From contig NZ_QLMC01000003.1 of assembly GCF_003259745.1 (NCBI RefSeq), positions 682,001 through 746,000 of the forward strand: a stretch of 64,000 nucleotides of DNA. Direction: 5' to 3'. Both the position numbers and the translations under genes were made by a program. Numbering within the stretch: the stretch's first letter is position 1; each line of letters begins with the position of its first letter. This DNA is from Larkinella arboricola. GTDB taxonomy: Bacteria; Bacteroidota; Bacteroidia; Cytophagales; Spirosomataceae. Positions 63,706 to 64,000 of the stretch are shown here, piece by piece. A model generated the notes under the pieces. That model did no database searches. It saw only the letters and a program-made list of their open reading frames with translations, and was not told the DNA's origin.

Positions 63706-64000
63706 ATGCCAGAACGTTTAATCAACCACCTGACTAGATTCGTAAACGTACCCGACGAAGACCGCGCGACGATTTTGCGTTATTTTAGGCCCGTCACCCT
63801 GAACAAGAAAGAAAATCTGCTGGAAGAGGGGCAGGTGTGTCAAGCCAATTACTTTGTCCTGAAAGGCTGCCTGCGTATGTTTTTTGTGAATGAGAAAGGC
63901 GTCGAACATACCACGCAGTTTGCCATTGAAAACTGGTGGATGACGGACAACATGGCTTTCCAGCAGCAACGCCCCTCCGATTTTTACATTCAGGCCGTCG
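63706..64000 (+). CDS. Crp/Fnr-family transcriptional regulator (3' partial)
   Basis: An ORF from ATG at 63706 running off the window after 98 codons. The translation begins MPERLINHLTRFVNVPDEDR and shows the start of a cyclic-nucleotide-binding-like beta-roll ('EENLLEEGQVCQANYFVLKGCLRMFFVNEKGVEHTTQFAIENWWMTD' pattern). The DNA-binding domain is outside the window. The QFAIENWW segment and absence of Fnr-type Cys residues suggest a Bacteroidota Crp-like regulator of the non-cAMP kind. Divergent from the M81 gene by 194 bp, in which no clear promoter was found. Confidence 0.85.
   Translation, partial: MPERLINHLTRFVNVPDEDRATILRYFRPVTLNKKENLLEEGQVCQANYFVLKGCLRMFFVNEKGVEHTTQFAIENWWMTDNMAFQQQRPSDFYIQAV

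Overview
The window is about 64 kb of chromosome from a member of the Bacteroidota, most likely order Cytophagales (Spirosoma/Larkinella-like). The evidence is two SusC/SusD pairs, a type IX secretion cargo protein with a gliding-motility C-terminal domain, Bacteroidota promoters (TTG-type -33 and TAnnTTTG -7, with exactly 20 bp between them at three sites), moderate-to-high G+C, and an atpD-atpC pair lying apart from the rest of the ATP synthase genes. The genus is inferred. I saw no tRNA, rRNA, CRISPR array, IS element or prophage.

Layout. 1-7.9 kb: the end of a glycan-uptake locus (partial SusC, SusD, DUF3472 protein, galactokinase-like GHMP kinase, sulfatase). 8.05-8.37 kb: a self-contained transcription unit on the + strand with promoter, SAM riboswitch, a 22-codon ORF and a terminator, and no ordinary downstream gene. 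8.4-12.9 kb (-): a DUF6644 membrane protein, a DUF6152 protein, a Tat-exported molybdenum hydroxylase with its 2Fe-2S subunit, and a carboxypeptidase-like-domain protein. 13-17.4 kb (-): ABC ATPase, an unknown protein, and a large membrane/TPR protein. 17.7-19.7 kb: atpD-atpC. 19.7-24.6 kb: a Nudix-type repressor divergent from a GH106 rhamnosidase, separated by a 16-bp-arm palindrome. 24.9-32.3 kb: lipid and central metabolism (PSD-like, glutamate dehydrogenase, DksA-like, holin-like, GGGPS-like, YheT, hydroxyacid dehydrogenase). 32.4-36.2 kb: T9SS cargo and methionine aminotransferase. 36.2-42.3 kb: tripartite RND pump with a divergent ArsR regulator. 42.5-51.9 kb (-): a sulfatase locus (SusC, SusD, two sulfatases and the formylglycine-generating enzyme that activates them), preceded by a small ORF ending in four cysteines. 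51.9-64 kb: mixed genes (CrtI-like oxidoreductase, M28 peptidase, AraC regulator, acyl-CoA dehydrogenase, quinone reductase, DMT transporter, polysaccharide deacetylase, CPBP protease, M81 peptidase) and the start of a Crp/Fnr regulator.

How the parts fit. Sulfur recurs. There are three cysteine-type sulfatases, one maturase lipoprotein, a SAM riboswitch controlling only a tiny ORF, and a Cys-Cys-Cys-Cys leader-like ORF ahead of the sulfatase operon. The last two are the strongest candidates for undescribed biology here. A second theme is structured intergenic repeats. Heptanucleotide arrays that can fold into long hairpins occur both between the molybdenum hydroxylase and DUF6152 genes and between atpD and atpC. 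A 19-bp-arm inverted repeat lies just upstream of the CrtI-like gene.

All product calls come from reading the translated sequences and recognising motifs; no database search was run.
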